This document shows positions 15,592 through 25,725 of a stretch of DNA of 61,092 bases, piece by piece. The DNA is from an uncultured Prevotella sp. (lineage in GTDB: Bacteria; Bacteroidota; Bacteroidia; Bacteroidales; Bacteroidaceae): contig ONAJ01000010.1 of the NCBI GenBank assembly GCA_900315775.1, forward strand, positions 1 through 61,092, in the 5' to 3' direction. A model generated the notes under the pieces. That model was not told where the DNA came from. It did not search any database and saw only the letters and a program-made list of their open reading frames with translations. Made by a program: the position numbers and the translations under genes. How positions within the stretch are numbered: position 1 is the stretch's first letter; each line of letters opens with the position of its first letter.

Positions 15592-18500
15592 TCTGATTCT
15601 TGTACTTTTAGTATTTATTTCAGCTTGTTCACCGTCCGATAGGCAAGCGGTGGACAGGCTGAATTCTTTATCATACGCCTATCACTACAAAGACCTTGAT
15701 TCCACAGCTACCTATGCCAGGAAAGCTCTGACGCTTGCAACGAACTACGATGCCGGAAGGGCAGAAGCCCTTAATAACCTTGCCTTCGTGAGTATTGCGA
15801 AGATGGATTACAAGCTTGCTGCAGCCCAACTGGATAGTGTTATTGGCGGTAGCGACAACCAGATAGAGCTCTTCATTGCCAACATACAGCAGATGAGACT
15901 CTGTCAGCGAGAGTCGCGCAACAAAGACTTCTACGACTTCAGCGAGAAAGCGCAGCGCGCAAGGGCACGCATCGAGGAGGAACGCAGTACCCTTGACAGC
16001 CGACAGCAACAGCGACTCGTATATGCGGAAAGTGAGTTCGCCATCGTCACCTCCACATATTATTATTATGTAGGACTTGAACAGCCCTCAATTGATGCGC
16101 TAAACGAAATTAACGGAAACGGACTGGTGCTTAACGATACTGCACAGTATCTTAACTACGTTTATCAGATAGGTGCAGGAGGTATAATCTCCGGCGGTAC
16201 ACCAGAAGAGGTAAACCAAACAGAATGGGACTATCTTATGCGCTGCTTCCTGCTGGCACACGGCAGCGGCGACGTGTATTGGGAGGCTAATGCCCTGCAG
16301 GGGATGAGTGAGCACCTCTTTGAAAAGAACGTTCGCGACAGACTCATCGCCGACAACCTGCCCGCAATGAAGTTTATCAATCCCGACCAGATGCCCGACT
16401 CCTTACTTGCTGGCTATCTTGCAGAACGTTCTCTCGAGATATTCAGGAAGTACGGCGACGTCTATCAGGTAGCAGGAGCATACAGAACGCTGGCATCGTG
16501 CTATTGGAACATCGGCGACTACCGCTCCGCAATAGCGTGTCTGGAACGCGCTTTACACGAGAGCAAAATGATTAACGAGGCTCCTGACCTCGTGGCAAGC
16601 ATTCGCGAACGACTGTCGTTGACATACTCCGCCCTCGACGATAAACCCCAGAGCGACTATAACCGCAACATCTACCTCGACATGCAAGACTCCACACGTC
16701 AGGACCGACAGCTGGAGGCACGTGCAGAACAGCTTGACCACACCCTCGGACAGCTAAATATGATGATTCTCGCTGTGGCGCTGATGATTCTAGCTGTGGT
16801 GATAATGCTTCTCATAATAAGTTACTTGCGTAATCATCGTGACAGCTCACAGACACTCGACACTCTTCTTGAACCCCTGAAACAGTGGAGCGAGGACAGC
16901 CAACAAAAACTCGAGGAGCTGAACAACCGCTACGAAGAGATTAACGAAGAAAGGAAAGTGGCAGAACTGACGTTGGAGAGTAACCGTCGCAGAAACATAG
17001 AAAATCGTGCGAAGGTGTTCCTCGTCAATAGCGTCACACCTTTCATTGACCGTATTATCCACGAGGTAAACAAACTCATCGAAACGAAGGAAAATGACGA
17101 CGTTCGACAGGAACGCTATAAGTATGTAGAGGAACTGACGGCAAAGATTAACGAATATAACGACGTCCTCACACAATGGATACAGTTGCGACAGGGACAG
17201 CTGTCACTTAGAATAGAAAGTTTCCCGTTGCAGGAACTCTTCGACGTAGTGAAGCGTTCAAGGATGTCGTTCCAGCTGAAGGGCATAGAGCTGCGTGTTG
17301 ACAACACTCCGGCTGTAGTTAAGGCAGACCGTGTGATGACGCTGTTTATGCTTAACACCTTAGCCGACAACGCCAGGAAGTTTACTCCCGATGGCGGCAG
17401 CGTAACCCTCTCGGCAACGGAGACACCAGAGTTTGTGGAGGTCTCAGTAACCGATACTGGTAAAGGAATAGAAGAGGACCGACTGCAGGACATCTTCAAT
17501 CATAAGGTTAACGGAGGTCACGGCTTCGGACTGATGAACTGTCGCGGAATAATAGAGCAGTACAAGAAGACCAGCAAGATATTCAACATCTCCACACTTA
17601 CGGCGGAGAGCACTGTTGGCAAAGGCTCGCGTTTCGCCTTCCGCCTACCTAAAGGCATCGCCCGCACACTGTGTCTGTTGGCTATGTTCTGCATGTCGTT
17701 GACGACGGTACAGGCACAGGCAGACTCCGCAAGTATATATTCTAATAAGGTGTATTATGCCAACATCGCAGGCGACTATTCCGCAGCAATAGCCTATGCC
17801 GACAGCGCCATAGTGCTCATCAACAAGACGCTGCCCGACAGTCTGCAGCCTATGACTCTCGCCAACACCCGCGGCGGAGAGCCCGCCGAGATAACGTGGC
17901 TGCACCGAGGTTTCGTAACCAACTACGACGTCATCCTGGAGCTGCGCAACGAGGTTGCTGTGGCTGCTCTTGCCCTTCATAAGTGGGAACTGTATCACTA
18001 TAACAATCGTGTATATACACAGCTGTACAAGGAAATATCTGCCGACAAGTCGCTTGGCGACTATGTGCGCACCATGCAGGCTTCGTCGCAAACACGTACT
18101 GTGGCGGTGATACTCCTCGTTATACTCCTCGTGGTGATACTGCTGTCGTACTACCTGCTGTACTATCGTCAACGACTGTATTACCGCTATTGTGTGGAAC
18201 AGGTGGAGAAGATAAACCGCATGCTCTTCGACGATATCAGCGACGAGGAGAAGAGCCAGCGCATCGCTGCTATCGACACGAGGAAATACCCTGACCACCT
18301 CCGCGAGATAGTTAAAAGAATTGCTGAGGCTCTCAAGCAGAACATCACCGTCAGCAAGGATAAGAACCTCGACATAGAACTATCCATTGACGAGTTACAC
18401 CGTCTGGAGTACGAGAACCAGAAATACTACATCAGTAATAATGTTCTCGACAACTGCCTCAGTACGTTGAAGCACGAGACGATGTATTACCCCAACAGGA

Positions 18501-18946
18501 TTAGTCAGCTGCTGCCTTCCGACAGCTCTTCGGAACAGCTGCCTGCACTTCAGGAGGTGGTCAACTACTACAAGGAACTCTACACAATACTCTCTGCACA
18601 GGCTATGCGACAACTCGACGCCCTCAGGCCCGACGCTTCTATGGTGGATTACCTACTGGAGCTCCTGAGGCAGGAGAGCAAGGGCGCTATGCAGATTTCT
18701 CTCGACCCACCTGCCGACAACAACAGGCATACTACTGTTGTCAAGGTCGTTATGGCACGTTATGAATATCGCGACTTCTTCGTGCCTGACGTGAAGAATA
18801 TCCCCTTCCTCGTTTGCCGACAGATAGTCCGCGAGATTAGCGAGTCAACCCACCTGCGCGAATGTGGCATATCCACACGGGGAGTAGGCGAGGACACAGT
18901 AATAATGATAACATTACCACAACAATTATGCAACCATTTAAAGTAA
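15572..18946 (+). CDS. Giant hybrid sensor kinase: lipoprotein-type start, TPR domain, HATPase, second sensor half
   Basis: The best start is GTG 15572, overlapping the aldolase by 20 bases, because it gives a signal with a lipobox-like Cys ([11 protein letters not shown]). The 1124 residues run: helical TPR-type periplasmic repeats to about 390; a membrane segment at 396-418; a coiled coil; [12 protein letters not shown] with a possible phospho-acceptor H497; a GHKL ATPase with N box [13 protein letters not shown] (about 594), G1 VTDTGKGI and G2 [12 protein letters not shown] second signal-like hydrophobic stretch at 697-715 ends in VQAQA, followed by another periplasmic part, a membrane segment at 842-865, and a 260-residue cytoplasmic tail. 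The layout resembles Bacteroidales DUF5112/DUF5113 proteins (from memory). It overlaps its response regulator. Being in the kdg operon, it may sense sugar-acid supply; the signal is unknown. Confidence 0.75.
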   Translation: MQRLAHNLILVLLVFISACSPSDRQAVDRLNSLSYAYHYKDLDSTATYARKALTLATNYDAGRAEALNNLAFVSIAKMDYKLAAAQLDSVIGGSDNQIELFIANIQQMRLCQRESRNKDFYDFSEKAQRARARIEEERSTLDSRQQQRLVYAESEFAIVTSTYYYYVGLEQPSIDALNEINGNGLVLNDTAQYLNYVYQIGAGGIISGGTPEEVNQTEWDYLMRCFLLAHGSGDVYWEANALQGMSEHLFEKNVRDRLIADNLPAMKFINPDQMPDSLLAGYLAERSLEIFRKYGDVYQVAGAYRTLASCYWNIGDYRSAIACLERALHESKMINEAPDLVASIRERLSLTYSALDDKPQSDYNRNIYLDMQDSTRQDRQLEARAEQLDHTLGQLNMMILAVALMILAVVIMLLIISYLRNHRDSSQTLDTLLEPLKQWSEDSQQKLEELNNRYEEINEERKVAELTLESNRRRNIENRAKVFLVNSVTPFIDRIIHEVNKLIETKENDDVRQERYKYVEELTAKINEYNDVLTQWIQLRQGQLSLRIESFPLQELFDVVKRSRMSFQLKGIELRVDNTPAVVKADRVMTLFMLNTLADNARKFTPDGGSVTLSATETPEFVEVSVTDTGKGIEEDRLQDIFNHKVNGGHGFGLMNCRGIIEQYKKTSKIFNISTLTAESTVGKGSRFAFRLPKGIARTLCLLAMFCMSLTTVQAQADSASIYSNKVYYANIAGDYSAAIAYADSAIVLINKTLPDSLQPMTLANTRGGEPAEITWLHRGFVTNYDVILELRNEVAVAALALHKWELYHYNNRVYTQLYKEISADKSLGDYVRTMQASSQTRTVAVILLVILLVVILLSYYLLYYRQRLYYRYCVEQVEKINRMLFDDISDEEKSQRIAAIDTRKYPDHLREIVKRIAEALKQNITVSKDKNLDIELSIDELHRLEYENQKYYISNNVLDNCLSTLKHETMYYPNRISQLLPSDSSSEQLPALQEVVNYYKELYTILSAQAMRQLDALRPDASMVDYLLELLRQESKGAMQISLDPPADNNRHTTVVKVVMARYEYRDFFVPDVKNIPFLVCRQIVREISESTHLRECGISTRGVGEDTVIMITLPQQLCNHLK

Positions 18947-19653
18947 TTATCGTAGAAGATGTGCCCCTCGAACTGAAGGGTACTGAGGGAATTTTTAGAA
19001 ACGAAATCCCGGAGGCTCAGATAATAGGTACGGCAGAGAACGAGTCGGCCTATTGGAAACTCATGAAACAGCAGGAGCCTGACCTCGTGTTGCTCGACCT
19101 CGGTCTCGGCGGTTCCACAACGATAGGTGTGGAGATATGTCGCCAGACGAAGGAGACACGTCCTAACGTCAAGGTGCTCATCTTCACCGGTGAGATACTC
19201 AACGAAAAGCTGTGGGTCGATGTCCTCGATGCTGGTGCTGACGGCATCTGTCTCAAGAGCGGCGAGTTGCTTACCTACGGCGACGTGTCGAGTGTTATGA
19301 GCGGAAAACGAATGGTGTTCAACCAGCCCATCCTCGAGAAACTCGTTGAGCGTTTCAAGCGTAGCGTGTCTTCCGAGCTTATGCGCCAGGAGGCACTTGT
19401 AGATTACGAGATTGACGAGTACGACGAGCGTTTCCTGCGTCACCTGGCATTAGGATATACTAAGGACCAGATTACCAACCTCCGCGGTATGCCCTTTGGC
19501 GTGAAGAGTCTTGAGAAACGTCAGAACGACCTCATCCAGAAACTCTTCCCCGGCGGCAACGGACGCGTTAATGTCAATGCTACACGTCTTGTGGTGCGCG
19601 CCTTCGAACTGCACATCCTCGACGTCGATAATCTCCATGCCGATGAAGAATAA
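18928..19653 (+). CDS. Response regulator with C-terminal HTH-like domain
   Basis: Start set at ATG 18928 ([15 protein letters not shown]), which overlaps the kinase gene by 19 bases. The 241 residues carry a receiver domain: acidic pair in VIIVEDVP, phospho-acceptor in PDLVLLDLGLGG, LIFTGEI and the Lys in GADGICLKSGEL. The tail (RFLRHLALGYTKDQITNLRG, then VKSLEKRQNDLIQKLF) looks like a LuxR-like helix-turn-helix with longer spacing than NarL. Partner of the preceding kinase. Confidence 0.85.
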   Translation: MQPFKVIIVEDVPLELKGTEGIFRNEIPEAQIIGTAENESAYWKLMKQQEPDLVLLDLGLGGSTTIGVEICRQTKETRPNVKVLIFTGEILNEKLWVDVLDAGADGICLKSGELLTYGDVSSVMSGKRMVFNQPILEKLVERFKRSVSSELMRQEALVDYEIDEYDERFLRHLALGYTKDQITNLRGMPFGVKSLEKRQNDLIQKLFPGGNGRVNVNATRLVVRAFELHILDVDNLHADEE

Positions 19654-20251
19654 GGTGATAAGTATTCTCGCGGGACTGTCGCTGACGGTGTTTGTTGCCC
19701 AGCTGCTGTTGGTCCTTGTGTCGTGGTTGCTCGCTGCGGCACGTCCCGACTGGCATGTTAACTCCATGCTCAGTTCCGAGGGCATCCGCTGGTTCTTCCG
19801 CAACCTCACTACGATGCTCTCTTCGCCCGTGCTTATATGGATAGTACTCTGTGCTATGGCTTACGGCAGCGTGCGAAGCAGCGGTCTTGCGAGGGCTCTC
19901 ACCAACTTCGGCACACTCTCTTCGCGTGAGCGTTTTGCCGTTATCGTAGTCTTTGTGGAGTTTGTCCTTGCGGCACTCGTCCTCGTGCTCCTTACCTGTA
20001 TTCCTCACGCCATCCTGCTCAGCAGCGTCGGCACCCTGTTCCCCAGCAGTTTCTCTGCCAGCATTGTCCCTGTGGTTGCAATCATCGTTATCGTTATGAG
20101 TATCACCTATGGCTCTTTGTGTCAACAGACAGGACTCGTGGATATATATAAAATAATGTACAACGGCATAGCGTATATAGTACCGCTGATACCGTTGTAC
20201 ATGTTGTTGGTATTACTTGTAAATTCGCTTTTCTACGTCTTTATTTTATAA
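19637..20251 (+). CDS. Multi-pass membrane protein of unknown function
   Basis: Starts at ATG 19637 (MPMKNKVISILAG; a second in-frame ATG is at 19643) and overlaps the response regulator by 17 bases. The 204 residues have five or six hydrophobic segments. The passage SSPVLIWIVLCAMAYGSVRS is loosely like the start of AbgT-type transporters, but the protein is less than half that length. Probably co-translated with the two-component pair. Its last 11 bases overlap the htpG end on the other strand. Confidence 0.6.
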   Translation: MPMKNKVISILAGLSLTVFVAQLLLVLVSWLLAAARPDWHVNSMLSSEGIRWFFRNLTTMLSSPVLIWIVLCAMAYGSVRSSGLARALTNFGTLSSRERFAVIVVFVEFVLAALVLVLLTCIPHAILLSSVGTLFPSSFSASIVPVVAIIVIVMSITYGSLCQQTGLVDIYKIMYNGIAYIVPLIPLYMLLVLLVNSLFYVFIL

Positions 20252-22139
20252 GCTCTACAGAACGCTTTAGGAATGTGTCGAGGGCAGCACCCTTGAGCAT
20301 GCCGTTCTGCAGCAGGGCGAGGTCTATGAGCTGACTTACTACGGGGTTGCCCTTAGCATATTCGGCAACCTTGTCTTTCTCCTTGTCCTTCACATCGTCC
20401 AGCACACGCTTTATCAGCGGGTGGTTGCTGTTAAGAACAATGCTGTAGGCGTCGGGCATCTGTGAGTAGAAGCTCATTCCCTGCTGGTAGCGACTCATGT
20501 CCTTCATACGACGCATATATTCGCTCTGTGTTATCACCACAGGCTGCGACTGCTCACCGAGAGCCTGCACCTCTACGTTGAACTCAGTCTTCTCCAGTTT
20601 AGGCATCTGTGAGCGGAACGCCTCTGACAGATTGTCAGACTGCTTCTCGTCGAGGTCGCTCTTCTGTGCCTCTTCCTTAACGATGAGTCGGTCTATGGTG
20701 TCGCCGTCAACACGTGTAAAGCGTGTCTTCTCCAGTTTCTGCTCGAACATCGATACTGTTGGGGTATCCAACTGTCCGTCAAGCAGCAGCACGCTGTAGC
20801 CCTTGCTCTTCGCAGCCTCTATGTATGAGTACTGCTCGTCCTTGTCGTTAGCATACAGATAAACGAGGTTGCCGTCCTTGTCGGTCTGGTTGTCCTTGAT
20901 GAGGGTCTTGTACTCGTCCAGCGTGAAGTGCTTGCCGTCAACGTCTTTCAGCAGACAGAAGTCCTTGGCGCGGTCGTAGAAGTCCTCTTGCGACAACATT
21001 CCGTAGTTTATGAAAATCTTCAGGTCGTCCCATTTCTCCTCGTACTCCTTGCGGTTCTCCTTGAAGATAGAGCTCAGCCTGTCGGCAACTTTCTTTGTGA
21101 TGTATGTGGATATTTTCTTTACGTCGCGGTCGCTCTGCAGGTAGCTACGACTCACGTTCAGAGGGATGTCCGGCGAGTCTATGACACCGTGAAGCAACGT
21201 CAGGAACTCAGGCACGATTCCCTCCACCTGGTCGGTTACGAATACCTGGTTGCAGTACAACTGAATCTTGTTGCGCTGTATGTCTATGTTCTGCTTTATG
21301 CGCGGGAAGTACAGAATACCTGTCAGGTTGAACGGGTAGTCCACGTTAAGGTGTATCCAGAACAGGGGCTCGTCCATCTGCATAGGGTAGAGGGTGCGGT
21401 AGAACGACTTGTAGTCCTCGTCCTTCAGTGTTGAAGGGGTCTTTGTCCACAGAGGCTCAACGCTGTTTATCACGTTGTCCTCGTCGGTCTCCACCATTTT
21501 CTTCTCCTCTTCCGACCACTTCTGCTTCTTGCCGAAGGCAACGGGAACGGGCAGGAACTTACAGTACTTGTTAAGCAGCTGCTCTATCTGGAACTTCTCC
21601 AGGTATTCCTTGCAGTCGTCGTCTATATATAATATAATGTCTGAGCCGCGGTCTTCCTTCTCTGCGTCCTCGATGGTAAACTCAGGACTGCCGTCGCACG
21701 ACCACTTCACAGCCTTTGCGCCGTCCTTGTAGCTTCGTGTGATGATCTCCACCTTCTTCGATACCATAAACGAAGAGTAGAAACCCAGTCCGAAGTGTCC
21801 TATGATGGCGTTGGCAGAGTCTTTGTACTTGTCGAGGAAGTCGGTAACTCCCGAGAATGCTATCTGGTTGATGTACTTGTCTATTTCCTCTTCGGTCATA
21901 CCGATACCGCGGTCGCTGATGGTCAGCGTTCCCGCCTTCTCGTCGAGTTTTACGTGGACGGTGATGTCGCCCATCTCGCCTTTAAACTCTCCCTTGTCGG
22001 CAAGTGTCTTCAGTTTCTGCGTAGCGTCAACGGCGTTAGACACCATCTCGCGCAGGAATATTTCATGGTCAGAGTAGAGAAACTTTTTTATCACGGGGAA
22101 GATGTTCTCTGTAGTAACCCCGATATTACCTTTTTGCAT
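20241..22139 (-). CDS. htpG: Molecular chaperone HtpG (Hsp90 family)
   Basis: 632 residues, normal for HtpG. The start is ATG 22139 (MQKGNIGVTTENIFPV); the longer frame begins inside the leader. The GHKL ATPase site shows LREMVSNAVDATQKL, ISDRGIGMTEEE and IGHFGLGFYSSFMV; the middle and dimerisation domains follow (NQVFVTDQVEGIVPEF; LNVSRSYLQ). ATP-driven cytosolic chaperone. It lies 106 bases after pepD on the same strand, separated by 7-bp repeats. The 3' end meets the upstream operon head-on, and no strong terminator is visible between them. Confidence 0.96.
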   Translation of the reverse strand: MQKGNIGVTTENIFPVIKKFLYSDHEIFLREMVSNAVDATQKLKTLADKGEFKGEMGDITVHVKLDEKAGTLTISDRGIGMTEEEIDKYINQIAFSGVTDFLDKYKDSANAIIGHFGLGFYSSFMVSKKVEIITRSYKDGAKAVKWSCDGSPEFTIEDAEKEDRGSDIILYIDDDCKEYLEKFQIEQLLNKYCKFLPVPVAFGKKQKWSEEEKKMVETDEDNVINSVEPLWTKTPSTLKDEDYKSFYRTLYPMQMDEPLFWIHLNVDYPFNLTGILYFPRIKQNIDIQRNKIQLYCNQVFVTDQVEGIVPEFLTLLHGVIDSPDIPLNVSRSYLQSDRDVKKISTYITKKVADRLSSIFKENRKEYEEKWDDLKIFINYGMLSQEDFYDRAKDFCLLKDVDGKHFTLDEYKTLIKDNQTDKDGNLVYLYANDKDEQYSYIEAAKSKGYSVLLLDGQLDTPTVSMFEQKLEKTRFTRVDGDTIDRLIVKEEAQKSDLDEKQSDNLSEAFRSQMPKLEKTEFNVEVQALGEQSQPVVITQSEYMRRMKDMSRYQQGMSFYSQMPDAYSIVLNSNHPLIKRVLDDVKDKEKDKVAEYAKGNPVVSQLIDLALLQNGMLKGAALDTFLKRSVELIK

Positions 22140-22201
22140 ATTGTTATTGTTTTGTTGTTTTATCGTTTTCACAAACAATCATGCAAACATCGTGCCAAAG
22201 T

Positions 22202-22261
22202 CCCTCTAACCTCTAACCTCTAAAATACTCTCTAACCTCTAACCACTAACCTCTAACCCCT
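22202..22261. repeat. Heptamer tandem repeat, CTCTAAC type
   Basis: About eight imperfect copies of CTCTAAC (also ACTAACC, CTAACCC) between pepD and htpG, reaching into the last bases of pepD. One of several 7-bp repeat families in this window. Confidence 0.85.
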
Positions 22262-23700
22262 TTCATAATCTCCTGCAAGTGTCTCCACACCATATCAACG
22301 GTAGGAATAAGCAGTCGCTCGTCGGGCGAGTGAACACCGCGAAGGGTAGGACCGAACGACACCATATCCAGGTTAGGATACTTCTCCGAGAAGAGTCCGC
22401 ACTCCAGTCCTGCATGTATTCCCAATACCTTAGGATCCTTACCGAAGAGCTTCTTGTATGTGTCAACAGTCAGCTTCGTCAGTTTGCTGTTAGGATTTAT
22501 CTTCCATGCTGGGTAGCCGTCGCCCTGAACCACCTCGGCACCCGCCAACTGGAACGTAGCCTTTATCGTTGCCGCCATATTGTCAAGGGCACTCATAACG
22601 TTTGAGCGCTGACTTGTGAGGACTGTGATTTCAGAGTCCTTTGTCTCAACACTCGCAAGGTTGCTTGACGTCTCTACGAGCCATGCTATCTCCTCGTCCT
22701 GACACATTGCCAGTATGCCGTTGTGTATTCCCTGAAGAGCCTGGATGAGTCGTGTGCTCACCTCCTTCTTTATCACCTTTGCAGGCTCTGCGCTCTCCAT
22801 GATGAACTGCATGTTCTTCTCCGTAACGTGGTACTCTTCCTCCGCCTGTGCCGTGTAGATGTTCCAGTCAGCCTTGACATTCTCCTTCTTGTCGGCAGGA
22901 ACGGCGAAGATAGCCTGTGCGTCACGAGGAATGGCGTTGTGCAGCTTACCACCGTTAAACTGCACCAGTCTCAGTCCGTAGCGCTCCTGTGTCTGGTACA
23001 GGAATCGTGCCATCAACTTTATACTGTTAGCACGCTTCTTGTTGATGTCGTCACCCGAGTGTCCGCCTATAAGACCCTTTATCTGGGCGCTCATGAAGAA
23101 CATTCCCTGTGGTGCCTCTTCCTTCTCGAAGTGGAAGGTAGCCGTAGTGTTTCTACCGCCGGCACAGCTAACAAATATCTGTCCTTCGTCCTCAGAGTCC
23201 AGGTTCACCAGCATGTCGCCAGTCATAAATCCTGGTTTCATACCCTCTGCACCCGTCAGTCCCGTCTCCTCGTCACGTGTGAATACGCACTCCAGCGGTC
23301 CGTGTTCTATGTCGTTAGCGTCGAGTACCGCCAGCTCTATGGCACAGCCTATACCGTCGTCAGCACCCAGTGTGGTACCCTTAGCACGCATCCACTCGCC
23401 GTCAACAAAAGTCTGTATGGCGTCCTTGTCGAAGTCGAAATCCACGTCAACAAGTTTCTCGCACACCATATCCATGTGGCTTTGCAGAATCAGGGTAGGG
23501 CAGTTCTCGTAACCCTTCGTGGCAGGCTTACGTATCAGCACGTTACCCGTCTCATCCACCTTCGTCTCAAGTCCGCGACTTTCTCCGAATTCACGCAGAA
23601 ACTCTATCATTTTCTCTTCCTTCTTCGATGGGCGAGGAATCTGGTTGATTCTCGCAAACTGCTCGAACACGCAAGCAGGCTTCAATTCTATGTTGCTCAT
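22246..23700 (-). CDS. pepD: Aminoacyl-histidine dipeptidase (peptidase M20C)
   Basis: 484 residues from ATG 23700 (MSNIELKPACVFEQF). Zinc ligands and catalytic acids of M20 are seen in order: QSHMDMVCE, GTTLGADDGIGCA, FTRDEETGLTGAEG and LVNLDSEDEG, with HAGLECG near the end. It cleaves Xaa-His and other dipeptides in the cytoplasm. Two promoters of Bacteroidetes type stand upstream. htpG follows. Confidence 0.93.
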   Translation of the reverse strand: MSNIELKPACVFEQFARINQIPRPSKKEEKMIEFLREFGESRGLETKVDETGNVLIRKPATKGYENCPTLILQSHMDMVCEKLVDVDFDFDKDAIQTFVDGEWMRAKGTTLGADDGIGCAIELAVLDANDIEHGPLECVFTRDEETGLTGAEGMKPGFMTGDMLVNLDSEDEGQIFVSCAGGRNTTATFHFEKEEAPQGMFFMSAQIKGLIGGHSGDDINKKRANSIKLMARFLYQTQERYGLRLVQFNGGKLHNAIPRDAQAIFAVPADKKENVKADWNIYTAQAEEEYHVTEKNMQFIMESAEPAKVIKKEVSTRLIQALQGIHNGILAMCQDEEIAWLVETSSNLASVETKDSEITVLTSQRSNVMSALDNMAATIKATFQLAGAEVVQGDGYPAWKINPNSKLTKLTVDTYKKLFGKDPKVLGIHAGLECGLFSEKYPNLDMVSFGPTLRGVHSPDERLLIPTVDMVWRHLQEIMKGVRG

Positions 23701-23734
23701 ACTTCTTTTATTTTTATGTTTGTTAGTTAGTTTT

Positions 23735-23767
23735 TGCAAAGATACGATTAAGCGAAGAGAATACAAA
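23735..23767 (-). promoter_or_regulatory. Proximal pepD promoter
   Basis: On the minus strand TATCTTTGCA (23744-23735) is a perfect -7 box and TTTG (23767-23764) lies about 20 bases upstream. The spacer end TTCGCTTAATCGTA resembles the infC promoter. Confidence 0.75.
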
Positions 23768-23810
23768 ATAAATGCTGATTTATTTTTATTCTTGAGTGAA
23801 AGTATCTTAT

Positions 23811-23842
23811 TTAAAAGTACGCATAAGCGAGGACAAAACCAA
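23811..23842 (-). promoter_or_regulatory. Possible distal pepD promoter sharing a 20-bp block with the infC promoter
   Basis: The minus strand reads TTGGTTTTGTCCTCGCTTAT (23842-23823), identical to 49455-49474, followed by GTACTTTTA in place of GTAACTTTG. The weaker -7 box makes activity uncertain. Confidence 0.5.
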
Positions 23843-23859
23843 GAAAAATTGTTTTTTTA

Positions 23860-23891
23860 TTTGGTATTTCGTTTATTAAATCGTACCTTTG
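23860..23891 (+). promoter_or_regulatory. Promoter of the AraC-type hybrid regulator
   Basis: TTTG at 23860-23863 and TACCTTTG at 23884-23891, spaced 20 bases, fit the consensus well. It starts transcription only about 20 bases before the likely reading-frame start. Confidence 0.7.
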
Positions 23892-23949
23892 TCGTCGGAA
23901 CAATACAAAAAGCACTACGAAACACATTATTATATTTATATGCGCACTG

Positions 23950-25575
23950 ATGTCGTATGGACATGCTTGGGGAGATGCTCACCAAGACAAAGTTTCGTGC
24001 CCTATGGTAAAGATTCAGGCGGAGCGACTGCCCGATTTGAATATTCCGCGTGTGGGACATCATACGCTTTATGTTAACGGAGAACTCATCGTATTTGGTG
24101 GTCATACCACGGGCTTTATTCCCACAGCTACAGCAGAATATTTGAGGGAAGGCAAGTGGCACACCATGCAGATGACTTATCCGCATGATGACGGTTTGGC
24201 AGTCAGAATAACTCAAGATAAGATACTTGTAGCGGGCGGTCATAAGGACAATCTCGGCATTGGACAGACTTTTGAAGCCGAGCTTTACGATATACGTACC
24301 CACACTTTCGGTAACTATGGATGTCTGGATATGAAGCGAACCATGTTAGGTGGTCTTGCAATAGACAGTGGACGTGTAGTCATCAGTGGCAACTGGTACG
24401 CTCCCGACGGCATAGAGATGTACGACGGAAAGGGTAACTTCAGTTTTGCTAAGAATGTTAGTGTGGAGCGTTCTGCACCGTACATCTTGCGTGCAGCTAA
24501 AAATGACGTACTCATCTTCGGTAGCTACGGTACCCGAGGACAGTCACTCGGTGACAGCGCAGCCATTGTTGACAGACTGCGTGGTGAACCTTTCATGGTG
24601 CCACTTCTGCAACGCTGGAAACCCGTAGGACCTCCGGGCCCATTAAGTCATAATAGTGATAAATTCATAACCAACGTGTCAGGCGGCACCTTTAGCTACC
24701 TGTTTTTAGCCAGCAATAAGGACTCTTTAGCGCTGATGATGGCGCGCGATACTGTCTTCTCGTTGCTGCCTACCGTTGCTCCCATTCCCCAGACTTCTTC
24801 CGTCGGTGGACGCATTATATGGCAAGGTTCTGTCATTGTTGACAGCAGTAGCCAAAAAGCCTATATCATAGGTGTTGATAGTGAAAAGCGACTCTATATA
24901 CTCTGTATAGAATACACTAGTCAGCCCGCTCCGCTTACTGTCTATTATACTGAACCACTGCCAGACTTCGGTTTCAATATTCCTGTACTTACTGCCGACG
25001 GTGATATTGCTATCATTGGAGGCAATGCGAAGACAGGTTTCCAAAGCACTAACTACGAGCCTACCGCATCAGCGTGGCTCATTCGTGTAGGCGGAGGCAA
25101 GAAAGAATACGCTGACAATACCTTATGGGGCAACATATACATTTGGTTGTGTGGTGTTGCCGCTCTTGTCATAGTAGCAGCTCTAATTATGTTCATTCGT
25201 AGTCGTAGGTCTTCAAGTAAAACATATACTTTGCAAGACTCACGCAGCAAGAATCTCATGTCACGAATACGTAAGCTTATGGACCAAGAGCAGCTATTCC
25301 GCAATAGCGATCTTAAGGCTGCCGACGTGGCATCAGCCCTCGCTACCAATACGTACTATGTCACAAGCTGCATCAAGACGGAGCAGGGACAGACATTCTC
25401 GCAGTTCGTCAATAGCTACCGTGTGGAGTATGCCAAACAGCAGTTGCGTGAACATCCTGACAAGTCCGTGTTGCTGATATATATGGATGCAGGTTTCTCC
25501 AGTGAGCGTTCATTCTTCCGCATTTTCAAGGAGGCTACTGGTATGACTACCCGCGAATGGCTAAGTCAGCAATAA
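23950..25575 (+). CDS. One-piece membrane regulator: periplasmic propeller-like sensor, one TM, AraC HTH
   Basis: 541 residues from ATG 23950. Upstream in the same frame from ACG 23917 the codons spell KHIIIFICALMSYGHAWG, an obvious signal peptide, so the true start may be that ACG (or an ATT at 23926 or 23929); as annotated the signal is headless. Residues to about 385 form Kelch/galactose-oxidase-like repeats (GELIVFGGHTTG, KILVAGGHKDN, VVISGNWYAPDG, DVLIFGSYGTRG). A membrane segment (IYIWLCGVAALVIVAALIMF) is followed by a cytoplasmic AraC-type domain ending SFFRIFKEATGMTTREWL. No kinase domain is present. It probably senses an extracytoplasmic ligand and controls the two secreted-protein genes downstream; that link is inferred. 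Confidence 0.8.
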   Translation: MSYGHAWGDAHQDKVSCPMVKIQAERLPDLNIPRVGHHTLYVNGELIVFGGHTTGFIPTATAEYLREGKWHTMQMTYPHDDGLAVRITQDKILVAGGHKDNLGIGQTFEAELYDIRTHTFGNYGCLDMKRTMLGGLAIDSGRVVISGNWYAPDGIEMYDGKGNFSFAKNVSVERSAPYILRAAKNDVLIFGSYGTRGQSLGDSAAIVDRLRGEPFMVPLLQRWKPVGPPGPLSHNSDKFITNVSGGTFSYLFLASNKDSLALMMARDTVFSLLPTVAPIPQTSSVGGRIIWQGSVIVDSSSQKAYIIGVDSEKRLYILCIEYTSQPAPLTVYYTEPLPDFGFNIPVLTADGDIAIIGGNAKTGFQSTNYEPTASAWLIRVGGGKKEYADNTLWGNIYIWLCGVAALVIVAALIMFIRSRRSSSKTYTLQDSRSKNLMSRIRKLMDQEQLFRNSDLKAADVASALATNTYYVTSCIKTEQGQTFSQFVNSYRVEYAKQQLREHPDKSVLLIYMDAGFSSERSFFRIFKEATGMTTREWLSQQ

Positions 25576-25604
25576 TATATTTCTTATTTTTTTTATAAAA
25601 AATG

Positions 25605-25635
25605 ACTGCCAGAACCCTTTTGGCAGTTTATTTTT
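25605..25635 (+). terminator. Terminator after the AraC-type regulator
   Basis: ACTGCCA (25605-25611) pairs with TGGCAGT (25621-25627), followed by a T-rich run. Confidence 0.75.
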
Positions 25636-25668
25636 CGTATGTGGCAGTAAGCTACTTCTTTTTTTACT

Positions 25669-25676
25669 TATATTTG
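25669..25676 (+). promoter_or_regulatory. -7 element for the secreted-protein operon
   Basis: TATATTTG followed by CC lies 49 bases before the next ATG. No TTTG at -33, compatible with dependence on an activator. Confidence 0.55.
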
Positions 25677-25725
25677 CCAACAGAATTTTTTAATTTCTTT
25701 ATTATTAACCAAAACACAGTTAACT

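Noticed and set aside
22723-23730. 335-codon frame opposite pepD
   Set aside because: Entirely antisense to a confident gene; Cys/Leu/His-rich shadow translation.
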